Of a stretch of DNA of 64,000 nt, positions 51,023 through 60,365 are shown in pieces. Numbering within the stretch: position 1 is the first letter of the stretch; each line of letters starts with the position of its first letter. The translations under genes were made by a program, and so were the position numbers. The stretch spans positions 930,001 to 994,000 of the forward strand of contig NZ_FQZX01000001.1 in NCBI RefSeq assembly GCF_900142175.1. Direction: 5' to 3'. Below the pieces are notes generated by a model. The model did not search any database. It had not been told where the DNA came from and saw only the letters and a list, made by a program, of their open reading frames with translations. The DNA comes from Maribacter aquivivus. Lineage in GTDB: Bacteria; Bacteroidota; Bacteroidia; Flavobacteriales; Flavobacteriaceae.

Positions 51023-51334
51023 ATGAGCAACACGATCACTTTAAATCCAGAGTCTACTCAAAATCAATTAGAGAAGAATACTAAATCACCAAGTTTTAAT
51101 TTGAACTGGTCGCTTAAACCAATAGTTGTTTATGTTGCTTTCTTAGCTACATGTTTGACTTTAGCCTACGGCGGACTAGTTGCTTTTTCAATCGCTTTTT
51201 TCATAATAGGTAGCATTGGTTTAGCTGTGCTTTATATCTGGAATAATGCAACAAAAATGGAAATGGACCTTTCTTTTAAGGTTGATTTAGAGCAGTCAGA
51301 ATTGGAAAAGGATTTGTACCGAGAGGTGGTTTAA
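51023..51334 (+). CDS. Small membrane protein, function unknown
   Basis: 103-aa protein with an Asn/Thr-rich polar N-terminus, two hydrophobic helices (about 33-52 and 54-73) and an acidic tail (VDLEQSELEKDLYREVV). I do not recognise it. ATG at 51023 follows AAAAGGAACTATT, one of the few plausible ribosome-binding purine runs in the window. A hairpin at 51352 follows it. Confidence 0.65.
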   Translation: MSNTITLNPESTQNQLEKNTKSPSFNLNWSLKPIVVYVAFLATCLTLAYGGLVAFSIAFFIIGSIGLAVLYIWNNATKMEMDLSFKVDLEQSELEKDLYREVV

Positions 51335-51351
51335 CTGAATTACAAATTAGA

Positions 51352-51397
51352 TTTGCTAAAATATAGACAGAGCTCTTGTCTAACATATTTTAGCAAA
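51352..51397. terminator. Bidirectional terminator-like hairpin
   Basis: TTTGCTAAAATAT (51352-51364) pairs exactly with 51385-51397; inside, AGACA and TGTCT also pair. It lies between the convergent 103-aa and thioesterase genes. Confidence 0.6.
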
Positions 51398-51438
51398 AAA
51401 TAATAATGAGAAATCGATTGGTGTTTTGACAAACTTTT

Positions 51439-51951
51439 TTACTTCGTAAACAAAGCTTTAAGCTCGGTAGCATTATCAGGCTTCATTTTACCTGCCAAAA
51501 CAAGACTTAGCTGTTTTCTACGTAATGCACCTTCAAAACGGGTAATTTCTAGAGGAGTTTCAGGCGTTAGTTCAGGAACTTCAGTTGGTGTACCTGTTTC
51601 ATCAACGGCAACAAAGGTATAGATAGCTTCATTTGCCTTAGTGCTCTTGCCGCTGTAGCGGTCTTCTATCCAAACATCTATATATACCTCCATAGAGGTG
51701 TTGTATGCTCTAGAAACGGCTGCTTCGACAGTAACAACACTACCAAGCGGAATTGCTAAATTAAAGGCTACATGATTTACCGATGCGGTAACGGTAATTC
51801 TACGGCTATGTCTACCGGCTGCAATACTAGCTGCACGATCCATACGTGCCAATAGTTCGCCACCAAATAAATTTTGAAGTGCGTTGGTCTCACTAGGGAG
51901 AACCAAATCGGTCATTGTTGTACGTGATGCTGCAGGAGTCTTTGCTTCCAT
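51439..51951 (-). CDS. Acyl-CoA thioesterase (hotdog fold)
   Basis: 170-aa YciA/BACH-like thioesterase hydrolysing acyl-CoA in the cytoplasm. Hotdog signature NLFGGELLARMDRAASIAA near 28 and VNHVAFNLAIPLGSVVTVEA near 59. Full length. A perfect -7 element is 17 bp upstream. Followed on the same strand by nothing; preceded by the SPOR gene with a 60-bp gap. Confidence 0.9.
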   Translation of the reverse strand: MEAKTPAASRTTMTDLVLPSETNALQNLFGGELLARMDRAASIAAGRHSRRITVTASVNHVAFNLAIPLGSVVTVEAAVSRAYNTSMEVYIDVWIEDRYSGKSTKANEAIYTFVAVDETGTPTEVPELTPETPLEITRFEGALRRKQLSLVLAGKMKPDNATELKALFTK

Positions 51952-51968
51952 TAATTAGAAATTTTGCG

Positions 51969-51976
51969 CAAAGATA
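51969..51976 (-). promoter_or_regulatory. Bacteroidetes -7 promoter element for the thioesterase gene
   Basis: Minus strand TATCTTTG, an exact TAnnTTTG match, 17 bp before the ATG at 51951. Confidence 0.5.
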
Positions 51977-52011
51977 CGGGCATCAAGGGTACTAATAAAA
52001 TGTGCGTAGGT

Positions 52012-52983
52012 TTATTTTTCGGTTAATAACCAAGCATCTTTAGACTGCGTACGTTTAATTTCACGCAATGCTTTTAAAGCATCGTTTGCATTGGTATAAC
52101 TATCAAAAGTTACCATGTGAAGTCCATAGGCATTCGTGCCATAATAACCGGCATTAAATCCGTTTGCCTTAAGCTGTTCAATTTTTCTATCGGCATTACC
52201 TCTAACCCTAAAAGCGCCGGCAACAATAAAGTGCGTTGCTTCATCTTTGTTAATGGCTGGCTTTGCTGTTGAAGTTGTAGTAGCTTCAACGGTAACGGTT
52301 GGTAATTCTAATGGCGATAAGTCGAAGAAGGTTGCTTCTTGTATTTGTTTGTTTACAAACTCTTCAGCATCCTGTCTAGCAACTTGCTCGTTGGTATTTT
52401 TTTGTTGGTATGCACGATAACCGGTTACGCCTGTAGAAAATGCTAGCATTAGAATAGCAGCATATTTTAAATAAGGTCTAAAGCCTCTAGTTTCTCTACG
52501 CTCAGGACTAATAACGAACGGTATTTTTTCTTCTATTTCTACAATCTCTTCTTTTAAAACTTCTCTAGTTACAGGTATAGAGTTAAAATTTGAAAGTCCG
52601 AATGAAGAGGTTAAATAGTTTGTTTCGTTTGCAGGTTGAAACAATATTTTATCTTCATGGTTTCTAGCTAAAGAACCAATATTTTTTAGGTGTAAAGAAG
52701 TTTCTTGAATTAAGACTTCTTGCCAAGTTTTCACTTGTTTTTCAATTTCAACCAATGCTGTTTCATAAGAAACCTTCTCTGCACTTGATACATAAGAAAC
52801 CAAAAGCCCATCATTTGAGATCAGCTGTCTATTGAAAACAATAGATTTATTTGGTGCGCTAAACGTATTGGTAACCACGTTTATTTTGGCAGAATTTTTT
52901 TGGGTAAGGAATGCTCCAAATCCAGGAACAACAACACAGTTGTACCTATAAAGTAAATCGCTTATATAGTGTTCTAAAACCAT
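52012..52983 (-). CDS. HU-CCDC81 and SPOR domain protein
   Basis: 323-aa inner-membrane protein. N-terminal 1-120 is the Bacteroidetes HU-CCDC81-like pair (LYRYNCVVVPGFGAFLTQ at 12-29), which may bind DNA or protein; a membrane helix lies at about 170-187 (YLKYAAILMLAFSTGVTGY); the C-terminal SPOR domain about 245-320 (HFIVAGAFRVRGNADRKIEQ) binds denuded septal glycan. It may link division-site peptidoglycan to the cytoplasm. Divergent from dprA across 92 bp. Confidence 0.9.
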   Translation of the reverse strand: MVLEHYISDLLYRYNCVVVPGFGAFLTQKNSAKINVVTNTFSAPNKSIVFNRQLISNDGLLVSYVSSAEKVSYETALVEIEKQVKTWQEVLIQETSLHLKNIGSLARNHEDKILFQPANETNYLTSSFGLSNFNSIPVTREVLKEEIVEIEEKIPFVISPERRETRGFRPYLKYAAILMLAFSTGVTGYRAYQQKNTNEQVARQDAEEFVNKQIQEATFFDLSPLELPTVTVEATTTSTAKPAINKDEATHFIVAGAFRVRGNADRKIEQLKANGFNAGYYGTNAYGLHMVTFDSYTNANDALKALREIKRTQSKDAWLLTEK

Positions 52984-53075
52984 CGGATCACAAATATGAA
53001 GAAAATAAAGAGGTATAAAAACACCTTCGGTAACTTTTTATTAACATATTTTTTTCGCTTATTTGTGAACAAGAA

Positions 53076-54194
53076 ATGAAAACGACACAACATACTGCTG
53101 ATGAACTTGTTGCAATACTCCGGTTACAACATGTGCCAAATATTGGAGATATCCTCGCGAAGAAATTAATTTCACATTGTGGGAGCCCATCCGCAATTTT
53201 CGAAGATAAAAAACAAAATCTGTTGAAAATTGATGGCATTGGTACGCATACCATCAAGCATTTATTCGACTTAGAACATTTGGAAGCTGCCGAGTCAGAA
53301 TATAATTATGTACTTAAAAACGATATCAGTTGCACGTATTTTCTAGATAATGATTATCCTCAATATTTAAAACATTGTATTGATGGACCTATACTTTTAT
53401 TTCAGAAAGGAAATATTGATTTGCAGAATCGTAAATTGATTAGTGTTGTTGGTACCCGTAATATTACAAGCTACGGAATGGCTTTTTGCGAGCAGTTTAT
53501 TGAGGAAGTAGCTCCTTTAGATCCAGTTATAATTAGTGGTTTTGCTTACGGAGTAGATATTTGTATTCAGCGGGAAGCTATAAAACATGGTTTACAGACC
53601 ATAGGATGCTTAGCGCACGGACTAAATCAAATCTACCCAAAGGTACATGCAAAGTATCAAGCTGATGTTTTAAAGAATGGCGGATTCTACACTGAATTTT
53701 GGAGTACAAGTAACCCAGAACGCGAAAACTTTTTAAAACGAAACCGAATTATTGCTGGTGTAAGTGAAGCTACGGTTGTTGTTGAATCTGCTGAGAAAGG
53801 TGGTAGTCTAGTAACAGCTGATATCGCCAATAGCTATAATAGAGATGTTTTTGCAGTGCCAGGTAGAACCACTGATAAATATAGCCTTGGCTGTAACAAC
53901 CTAATCAAACAGCAAAAAGCACATGTTATGACTTCAGCGGCAGATTTAATTTATTTGCTAGATTGGGATATAGCTGAAAAACAGAATAAGAATATTCAGA
54001 GACAGCTTTTTATTGAATTAGATGAGGTTGAACAAAATATTTACACCTACCTGCAGAATAACGGTAAGCAAATTTTAGATAGCATAGCCTTAGATTGTAA
54101 ACTACCTATTTATAGAACATCTTCTACGTTGTTAAATATGGAAATGAAGGGTGTTATTAGACCTTTACCAGGGAAATTGTTTGAGGCAATCTGA
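53076..54194 (+). CDS. dprA: DNA processing protein DprA
   Basis: 372-aa RecA-loading protein for natural transformation. N-terminal HhH region (RLQHVPNIGDILAKKLISH near 17), Rossmann DprA/Smf core with VVGTRNITSYGMAFC near 124, ISGFAYGVDICIQREA near 152 and VVESAEKGGSLVTADIA near 236, and a C-terminal winged helix to 372. Complete. Convergent with trpS across a shared terminator. Confidence 0.94.
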   Translation: MKTTQHTADELVAILRLQHVPNIGDILAKKLISHCGSPSAIFEDKKQNLLKIDGIGTHTIKHLFDLEHLEAAESEYNYVLKNDISCTYFLDNDYPQYLKHCIDGPILLFQKGNIDLQNRKLISVVGTRNITSYGMAFCEQFIEEVAPLDPVIISGFAYGVDICIQREAIKHGLQTIGCLAHGLNQIYPKVHAKYQADVLKNGGFYTEFWSTSNPERENFLKRNRIIAGVSEATVVVESAEKGGSLVTADIANSYNRDVFAVPGRTTDKYSLGCNNLIKQQKAHVMTSAADLIYLLDWDIAEKQNKNIQRQLFIELDEVEQNIYTYLQNNGKQILDSIALDCKLPIYRTSSTLLNMEMKGVIRPLPGKLFEAI

Positions 54195-54321
54195 GATTTT
54201 ACAAACCACACGGTTTGTTTCTAAAATATTCTAAGGCAAGAATGAAATAACTGATCTCTTTATCGATAAAATGCCATTCTAAATCGGGAAATTTGCGGCG
54301 GACTCGTTGATAATTAAAACA

Positions 54322-54347
54322 AAAAACCGACCAATAGGTCGGTTTTT
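54322..54347. terminator. Bidirectional terminator between dprA and trpS
   Basis: AAAAACCGACC (54322-54332), loop AATA, GGTCGGTTTTT (54337-54347); a perfect 11-bp stem with A and T runs on both sides. The same design (11-bp stem, 4-nt loop) appears at 32173. Confidence 0.85.
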
Positions 54348-54375
54348 AATATTTGAGGTTTTCTGAGGCTGATAA

Positions 54376-55344
54376 TTAATATCCTAGCTTTTCACGAACT
54401 CTTCCTAGTACTCCGTCTGCTACTTTTCTTGCTTTTTCTGCTCCCAAAGCAAGTGCATCGTCAATTTCATTTAGATGGTTCATGTAGTATTCAAACTTCT
54501 CACGAGGCTCTTCAAATTTATTTACAATTACTTCATAAAGTGCTTGTTTTGCATGACCGTAGCCATAATTTCCGGCTAAATAGTTAGCGCTCATTTCTTC
54601 AATTTGAGGCTGGCTAGCTAGAATTTTATATAAAGCGAATACATTATCATTCGTAGGATCCTTTGGATCTTCCATAGCAGTGCTATCCGTTTGTATTCCC
54701 ATTATTTGCTTGCGTAATTTTTTATCTGTCTGAAAAAGACTGATTAAATTACCCTTGCTTTTACTCATTTTTGCACCATCGGTACCTGGTATGTACATGG
54801 TTTCTTCTTGAACCTTACCGTCAGGTATTACAAAAGTTTCACCTAATTGCGCGTGAAAACGAGAGGCAACATCTCTAGTCATTTCTATATGTTGCATTTG
54901 ATCTTTGCCTACAGGTACAATATTGGCATCATACATTAATATATCTGCCGCCATTAACATTGGGTAGGTAAAGAGTCCGGCATTTACATCTTCTAACCTG
55001 TCTGCCTTGTCTTTAAAAGAATGTGCAAGCGTTAAACGTTGGTACGGAAAAAAACAGCTTAAGTACCAAGCCAATTCTGTGGTTTGTGGTACATCGCTTT
55101 GTCTGTAAAAAACAGTATTGTCAATATCCAACCCAAAAGCTAGCCATGTTGCAGCAACAGCATACGTGTTATGACGTAATTCTGCCCCATTTTTAATTTG
55201 TGTTAACGAATGCATATCTGCAATAAATAGAAAAGATTCGTTAGAAGGATCATTTGCCATATCTATTGCTGGCTTGATCGCTCCAAGAATATTACCTAAA
55301 TGCGGAGTTCCTGTACTTTGTATGCCTGTTAAAATTCTTGCCAT
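54376..55344 (-). CDS. trpS: Tryptophanyl-tRNA synthetase
   Basis: Class I aminoacyl-tRNA synthetase charging tRNA-Trp. HIGH-like motif GTPHLGNILGA near residue 9, KMSKS motif DGAKMSKSKGN near 194, and MAADILMYDANIVPVGKDQ near 130 are diagnostic. Start set at 55344 (MARILTGIQSTG), 322 aa; the extra 13 upstream residues of the open frame are implausible. A perfect -7 element lies 20 bp upstream. Confidence 0.96.
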   Translation of the reverse strand: MARILTGIQSTGTPHLGNILGAIKPAIDMANDPSNESFLFIADMHSLTQIKNGAELRHNTYAVAATWLAFGLDIDNTVFYRQSDVPQTTELAWYLSCFFPYQRLTLAHSFKDKADRLEDVNAGLFTYPMLMAADILMYDANIVPVGKDQMQHIEMTRDVASRFHAQLGETFVIPDGKVQEETMYIPGTDGAKMSKSKGNLISLFQTDKKLRKQIMGIQTDSTAMEDPKDPTNDNVFALYKILASQPQIEEMSANYLAGNYGYGHAKQALYEVIVNKFEEPREKFEYYMNHLNEIDDALALGAEKARKVADGVLGRVREKLGY

Positions 55345-55363
55345 TTTCTTTATTCTAAAAAAG

Positions 55364-55371
55364 CAAAGGTA
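55364..55371 (-). promoter_or_regulatory. Bacteroidetes -7 promoter element for trpS
   Basis: Minus strand TACCTTTG matches TAnnTTTG, 19 bp before the ATG at 55344. Confidence 0.5.
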
Positions 55372-55402
55372 AAACAAATACAAAAAAACTATCCTAAATA
55401 AC

Positions 55403-55410
55403 TACTTTTG
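55403..55410 (+). promoter_or_regulatory. -7 promoter element abutting plsC start
   Basis: TACTTTTG matches TAnnTTTG exactly and ends only 4 bp before the plsC ATG at 55415. With the usual distance to the transcription start, the message would be leaderless or nearly so. Confidence 0.45.
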
Positions 55411-55414
55411 ATTT

Positions 55415-56155
55415 ATGCTTAAATTGGTTAAACAAACCGGTCAAACTATATATCGCATTTGGTTTTATATTCTAGTGGCCATTCCTATTCTACTCTTTTT
55501 TCCATTTCTTGTCCTTTTCGCCTCAAGAGAAGCCTGGTATCCACAATTTTTTTGGATGGCCAGAAACTTATGGGCTAGATTTATACTGTATGGTATGTTT
55601 TGTTTCCCTAAAGTAACCTATGAGCAACGTTTGGTTAAAAGAAAGAGTTATATGTTGGTTGCGAACCATACTAGTATGCTAGATATTATGTTGATGCTTG
55701 TAGTAAGTAGAAACCCTTTTGTTTTTGTTGGCAAGAAAGAATTGGTTAAAATTCCCTTATTCGGATTTTTCTATAAACGGGTATGTATAATGGTGGATAG
55801 AGACAATACTCAAAGTAGAACTGGTGTATATAGAAGAGCTCAAAGAAGGTTGCAACAGGGTTTGAGTATCTGTATTTTTCCTGAAGGTGGTGTACCCGAA
55901 GAGCATGTATTGTTAGATAAATTTAAAGATGGTGCTTTTAAAATGGCCATTGCCCATAAAATACCAGTCGTACCCATGACATTCTATGACAATAAAAAAC
56001 GGTTCTCTTTTACATTTTTAAGTGGTGGACCTGGTAAATGCAGGGCTCGAGTTCATTCATTTGTAGAAACGCATTCAATACGACCAGAAGATACAGCAGA
56101 GCTCAGAACAAGTGTTAGGGAAACGATACTTAATGATTTAACCAGAAATAGTTAG
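55415..56155 (+). CDS. plsC: 1-acyl-sn-glycerol-3-phosphate acyltransferase
   Basis: 246-aa membrane-bound LPA acyltransferase making phosphatidic acid. Catalytic HX4D is H85-TSML-D90, and the substrate motif FPEGG is at 155-159; VGKKELVKIPLFGFFY (105-120) is typical. N-terminal helix about 15-36 anchors it. Divergent from trpS; the stop overlaps the convergent OMP gene by 4 bp. The very short distance between the -7 element and ATG is odd; a later start would cut into the anchor helix. Confidence 0.93.
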   Translation: MLKLVKQTGQTIYRIWFYILVAIPILLFFPFLVLFASREAWYPQFFWMARNLWARFILYGMFCFPKVTYEQRLVKRKSYMLVANHTSMLDIMLMLVVSRNPFVFVGKKELVKIPLFGFFYKRVCIMVDRDNTQSRTGVYRRAQRRLQQGLSICIFPEGGVPEEHVLLDKFKDGAFKMAIAHKIPVVPMTFYDNKKRFSFTFLSGGPGKCRARVHSFVETHSIRPEDTAELRTSVRETILNDLTRNS

Positions 56156-56706
56156 AACCTGTAACCTAGATTTATTCCTCCTTTACCAATAATTGTAAAA
56201 TCTCTATCGTTTTTAAATAGATTGCGACCAATACCTGCGTCTATTTCTACGATAAAACCTCGTTTAGTTAGTAGTTTAACTCCGGTACCAATACCTAAGG
56301 CAAAATCGACAATATTTTCTTCGTATCCAGAACTTGAATAATAAGAATCTGTTGGTTCATCATAATAAGAACCATAAGTATAATCATCAACAGAATTCAA
56401 CATACCAAAAGCTTCTACGAAAAAACCAGAAGCATATTTTTTACCAAAATATTGACGGTAGTACGGCGATATATAATAGTTGACATCGAGATTCTCATCA
56501 TCATAAGTATATAGAACATCAATACCTATGGCAGACTCTTCGTTTAGTAAATATTGATAATCGAGTTCAATTGCACCTAAGATTAAAAAGAGGCCGTTAA
56601 TTTTTAATTCTTGATGTTCTTCTGAAGTTATATACTCATCGTCTAGGTCTTGAGCGTATATAGAAATGCTCATTAAGCAAAGGCAATACAAGATATAATT
56701 CTTCAT
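56152..56706 (-). CDS. Outer-membrane beta-barrel-like protein
   Basis: 184-aa secreted protein with signal peptide (about 1-18, ISIYAQ) and alternating aromatic strands (DYQYLLNEESAIGIDVLYTY, GVKLLTKRGFIVEIDAGIGR), ending in F (NLGYRF), the usual barrel C-terminus. Family not identified; looks like an eight-stranded barrel. Follows the TM-barrel gene by 11 bp, so part of the second ECF locus. A tandem TA run (56707-56716) lies just upstream of the start. Confidence 0.75.
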   Translation of the reverse strand: MKNYILYCLCLMSISIYAQDLDDEYITSEEHQELKINGLFLILGAIELDYQYLLNEESAIGIDVLYTYDDENLDVNYYISPYYRQYFGKKYASGFFVEAFGMLNSVDDYTYGSYYDEPTDSYYSSSGYEENIVDFALGIGTGVKLLTKRGFIVEIDAGIGRNLFKNDRDFTIIGKGGINLGYRF

Positions 56707-56717
56707 ATATATATATA

Positions 56718-58238
56718 TTAAAATTGAAAAGTGATTCCGCTATAAACTCCAACTGAATACGGTCTAAACGTACCGTTTACATTAGAAAAAGTATTTAATT
56801 GATATTTGAAAATCGGTTCTACATTAAATCGCACCTTTTGTGAAAAGTTGTAATTAAGACCAAGCCCCATGTTGGCACTAAAATTTAGGTCGTTAATATT
56901 ATTAGCCTCTCCTATTTCAGTAGTCAGTTCGCCAGAAGTCAAGGATACTGCATTGTCAATTAGAAATAAAGAGCTAACACCGCCAATAAGGTTAACACCA
57001 AATTTCTTATCTATCAACGCATAATTTAATTCAACAGGTAATTCAAGATAACCAAACTGTTGAGACATGTAACCCTCTCTTGATGGGCTTTTTGCTGTAA
57101 CATCTAGCGCTGAACTCATGGTGCTAAATTTGTCTGAGGTAACTATTTTGCTCGAAATTGTAAGTGTGTTAGATGTTTCTGCATAGTCAATAGTGCTTAA
57201 TTGGCCAGTATTAGAAGCAAGAATTGAGGAAGATGAAAAAGCAACATCTTCAGTGTTATATCCGTAATCTACTTTGTTGATTCCTGAGCGTATGGTCAAC
57301 TTTTTGGTAACAGCATATGCTACAGAAACTCCGTAACTCATATTTACATTTCCTGATTTTGCATTAGGACTAAAAATAGAATTTACCGGAGAGCCTTCAC
57401 CAATGGCATTAAAATATACAGGAGCAACATTTGGACCAGCAGACCATTTATTACTAGCTACTTTTTTCTCTTTTAGATTTTCTTGATTTTCAATTTCCTC
57501 AAAAATAGATTTCTTGTTAGATTCAGGTTCTTCAGTTACTTCTTCAATAATACTATTTTCAGCTAATGTGCCTTCTGATTCTGAAAGATTAAAATCTAAA
57601 TGAGAATTAGAGCCCTTGTTTGTAGTAGTAATAGATTCGTCTGTGCTTGGAGTGTTATTTGATAAGTTTTCTGAATGACTAATTTCAACGGCTTTTGAAG
57701 AGTTATTTTGTGCAATTAAAGCCTCGTTAGTAGAATTGCTATTTTCTGAAACATTTTTATTGTTTTCAGCTATAGCATCATTCTTAAGTTCAATATTCTT
57801 GTTGTAACTGTTCTTAGTTTTTGGCGCAGCAATTCTATTAGACTCTTGCTGATTGTTCTGTGTGTTGTTTTCTAAACCGTATGCTTCGCTGTCACTTACC
57901 ATGTTTTGTTCAACAACAGCATTGCTAGTAGGGACTATTGAATCAATAAAAATTTCATTTTCAGTATTCGGTTGAATATCTTTTATGGTTTCAGACTCAT
58001 TCTCACTGTCCACTAGAATTTCGTTGGTAGTATGTTCTTCTGTAAACGGATTAAAAATTAATAGTCCTACCATTATGGCGGCAGCAATACCACCTAGTGA
58101 CCACCAAATTGGAATCACTCTTTTCTTTTTCCTTTTGTCCAATGACGCATCAATCGCGCGCCAGACTTTATTATCTGGTGTTTGCTTGAAATCCGATAGC
58201 TTATCTCGGAAAAGTTCGTCTATATTCTTCTTCTGCAT
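56718..58238 (-). CDS. Single-TM protein with long Asn/Ser linker and C-terminal beta-barrel-like domain
   Basis: 506 aa with unusual topology. Residues 1-42 are charged and cytoplasmic (IDELFRDKLSDFKQTPDNKVW), like an anti-sigma segment; a single TM at about 43-63; a low-complexity Asn/Ser/Glu linker about 66-275; then a barrel-like domain about 285-506 ending in aromatic SGITFQF. It lies 31 bp after the ECF sigma gene, so it is probably its regulator. Similar TM-plus-PorT-like proteins accompany ECF sigma genes in Bacteroidetes; how the barrel would fold without a cleaved signal is unclear. No frameshift seen. Confidence 0.78.
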   Translation of the reverse strand: MQKKNIDELFRDKLSDFKQTPDNKVWRAIDASLDKRKKKRVIPIWWSLGGIAAAIMVGLLIFNPFTEEHTTNEILVDSENESETIKDIQPNTENEIFIDSIVPTSNAVVEQNMVSDSEAYGLENNTQNNQQESNRIAAPKTKNSYNKNIELKNDAIAENNKNVSENSNSTNEALIAQNNSSKAVEISHSENLSNNTPSTDESITTTNKGSNSHLDFNLSESEGTLAENSIIEEVTEEPESNKKSIFEEIENQENLKEKKVASNKWSAGPNVAPVYFNAIGEGSPVNSIFSPNAKSGNVNMSYGVSVAYAVTKKLTIRSGINKVDYGYNTEDVAFSSSSILASNTGQLSTIDYAETSNTLTISSKIVTSDKFSTMSSALDVTAKSPSREGYMSQQFGYLELPVELNYALIDKKFGVNLIGGVSSLFLIDNAVSLTSGELTTEIGEANNINDLNFSANMGLGLNYNFSQKVRFNVEPIFKYQLNTFSNVNGTFRPYSVGVYSGITFQF

Positions 58239-58269
58239 CTAGTACTGTTTCTGTCTATAATCACTAGGA

Positions 58270-58836
58270 TTATAAAAAGTGTGTTGATATTATAATTAAG
58301 ATACTGACAATTGATTGCGTGATCTTAGTTTCTATTTTTTCTTTTAATAATGCGCGTGCCCTAGCAAGATTAGATTTTGAGGTGCCTATAGTGGTACCTA
58401 AAAGTTCACTAATTTCTTTATGTGTGTAGCCATCCAATACATATAAATTGAACGTAGCGCGGTATTTATTAGGTAATTCTTGAATGTAGCCTAACAACGT
58501 TTGTAGGCTGATGTCATCATAAACATTATCTACGGTAACTTCTTCTTCGGTATTATCTGTAACTACATTTAAGTATTCTTGCTTTCTATATTTTTGTAGG
58601 GCTGTGTTTACGGTAATTCTTTTCATCCAACCTTCAAAAGAACCTTTGTTTTTAAACTGACCTATTTTATCATATATAGTCATAAAACTATCATGTAGGG
58701 TATCTTCTGCCTGCGATTTAGATTTGGAATATTTTAGGCATATACCATAGAGGGTTGTGGCATAGGCTCTATATAGTAGTTCCTGTGCTTTACGGTCTCC
58801 TTTTTTGCAATTATGTATGAGTTCTTCTAGACTCAC
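58270..58836 (-). CDS. ECF RNA polymerase sigma factor
   Basis: 188-aa sigma-70-like ECF factor. Region 2: AQELLYRAYATTLYGICLKY near 17, AEDTLHDSFMTIYDKI near 42 and FEGWMKRITVNTALQKYRK near 64. Region 4: LPNKYRATFNLYVLDGYTHK near 126 with EISELLGTTIGTSKSNLARA following. A hydrophobic tail (SIVSILIIISTHFL) at the C-terminus is unusual for a sigma factor. It lies 15 bp after the lipoprotein gene in a four-gene minus-strand operon. Confidence 0.93.
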   Translation of the reverse strand: MSLEELIHNCKKGDRKAQELLYRAYATTLYGICLKYSKSKSQAEDTLHDSFMTIYDKIGQFKNKGSFEGWMKRITVNTALQKYRKQEYLNVVTDNTEEEVTVDNVYDDISLQTLLGYIQELPNKYRATFNLYVLDGYTHKEISELLGTTIGTSKSNLARARALLKEKIETKITQSIVSILIIISTHFL

Positions 58837-58851
58837 AAATGGTTGGTTGTT

Positions 58852-59277
58852 TTAAGGGTTGTTTACTGGAACGACAATTTCCATATATTCTGCCTCTCCG
58901 TCACTATTATCGCCTTTGTAAAATTTAAATGTATAGGGTTCGGTATAAATTACCTGGAAGTTGAAAGACGCCGTTTCTTGAATTAATTCTTCCATACAAT
59001 CATCAATATCAGTTCTTACTGCGCCAATGGCAACAACACTTCTAGTGGTCAGGGAATCTTTAACAACGTCAAAACCTTCATAGTATGTACAACTATTTGG
59101 TTTTAAATAATTTACAGAAATCTTATACGTCTCATTAAGAATAAAAGATTCTGGTACTTCTGCATCGACAATCTCCAATGCTGTAAAGTGGAAATTGGCG
59201 TCATCATCATCAATAGAACAACCATTGCATATAAATGCTATGACCAAGGTCAACAGCATCATCTTATTTCTCATCAT
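58852..59277 (-). CDS. Small lipoprotein, function unknown
   Basis: 141-aa lipoprotein: signal with lipobox AFICNGC and C20, then an acidic stretch IDDDDANF and a soluble domain with four to five strands; cysteines near 58 and 93 might pair. Family not recognised. First gene of the ECF operon, with an ECF-type promoter about 12-44 bp upstream, so it is probably a regulon member. Confidence 0.72.
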   Translation of the reverse strand: MMRNKMMLLTLVIAFICNGCSIDDDDANFHFTALEIVDAEVPESFILNETYKISVNYLKPNSCTYYEGFDVVKDSLTTRSVVAIGAVRTDIDDCMEELIQETASFNFQVIYTEPYTFKFYKGDNSDGEAEYMEIVVPVNNP

Positions 59278-59288
59278 ATAACTGTTTT

Positions 59289-59321
59289 GTCTATAGGATG
59301 AAAATTAAATACAATGGTTGC
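59289..59321 (-). promoter_or_regulatory. ECF-sigma-type promoter of the lipoprotein-sigma operon
   Basis: On the minus strand GCAAC (59317-59321) is followed after 19 bp by CCTATAGAC (59289-59297), which ends 11 bp before the lipoprotein ATG. The AAC-type -35 element suggests recognition by the ECF factor it transcribes. Confidence 0.4.
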
Positions 59322-59357
59322 GTTAATTCATTTATGTTTACTTAAATAAAACTGAAT

Positions 59358-60365
59358 TTAAGCATTTAAAGCAGCAATGGCTTCTCTAATTTTGCAATCT
59401 AATTCCTCAAATAATTCAGGGTTATCTAAAAGTATATTTTTAACAGCATCACGGCCTTGGCCTAGCTTTGTATCGCCATAGCTAAACCATGAACCACTCT
59501 TTTTTATAATTTCGTATTCAACACCTAAGTCAATCACTTCGCCAACTTTAGAAATACCTTCACCATACATAATATCAAATTCAGTGGTACGGAAAGGTGG
59601 TGCTACTTTATTCTTAACAACTTTAACTCTGGTCTTGTTACCTTGAACATTACCATCGGTATCTTTTATTTGTGTAGATCTTCTAATATCTAAACGAACA
59701 GATGCGTAAAATTTAAGCGCATTACCACCAGTAGTAGTTTCTGGGTTACCGAACATTACACCAATTTTTTCACGTAATTGGTTAATGAATATAACCGTAC
59801 AATTTGTTTTACTGATAGAACCGGTTAATTTTCTAAGTGCCTGAGACATTAAACGTGCGTGAAGTCCCATTTTGGAATCTCCCATTTCACCTTCAATTTC
59901 ACTTTTAGGTGTCAATGCCGCAACTGAATCTATTACTACAATATCGATTGCTCCAGAACGAATTAAGTTATCTGCAATCTCTAGTCCTTGCTCACCGTTA
60001 TCTGGTTGAGAAATAATTAGGTTATCTATATCTACACCTAGTTTTTGAGCGTAAAAACGATCAAAAGCATGCTCAGCATCAATAAATGCAGCAATACCTC
60101 CTTTTTTTTGTGCTTCCGCTATAGCGTGTAAAGTCAAGGTTGTTTTACCTGAAGATTCTGGACCATATATTTCAACCACACGCCCTCTTGGGTAGCCACC
60201 TACGCCTAAGGCAATATCTAAACCTAATGAGCCAGAAGGTATCACTTCAACATCTGCAACAACACTATCTCCCAATTTCATTACAGCGCCCTTACCATAG
60301 GTCTTATCCATTTTGTCAAGGGTCAACTTTAATGCTTTTAATTTTGCTTCTTTTTCAGAACTCAT
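59358..60365 (-). CDS. recA: Recombinase RecA
   Basis: 335-aa RecA: Walker [17 protein letters not shown] near 68, Walker [21 protein letters not shown] near 142, L2-type [20 protein letters not shown] near 195. Full length, conventional. Upstream on the minus strand TTGATTTGAA-like sequence and a near-consensus -7 (AAGATTTG, 60394-60401) could form the promoter; no clear SOS box is recognisable to me. Confidence 0.98.
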   Translation of the reverse strand: MSSEKEAKLKALKLTLDKMDKTYGKGAVMKLGDSVVADVEVIPSGSLGLDIALGVGGYPRGRVVEIYGPESSGKTTLTLHAIAEAQKKGGIAAFIDAEHAFDRFYAQKLGVDIDNLIISQPDNGEQGLEIADNLIRSGAIDIVVIDSVAALTPKSEIEGEMGDSKMGLHARLMSQALRKLTGSISKTNCTVIFINQLREKIGVMFGNPETTTGGNALKFYASVRLDIRRSTQIKDTDGNVQGNKTRVKVVKNKVAPPFRTTEFDIMYGEGISKVGEVIDLGVEYEIIKKSGSWFSYGDTKLGQGRDAVKNILLDNPELFEELDCKIREAIAALNA

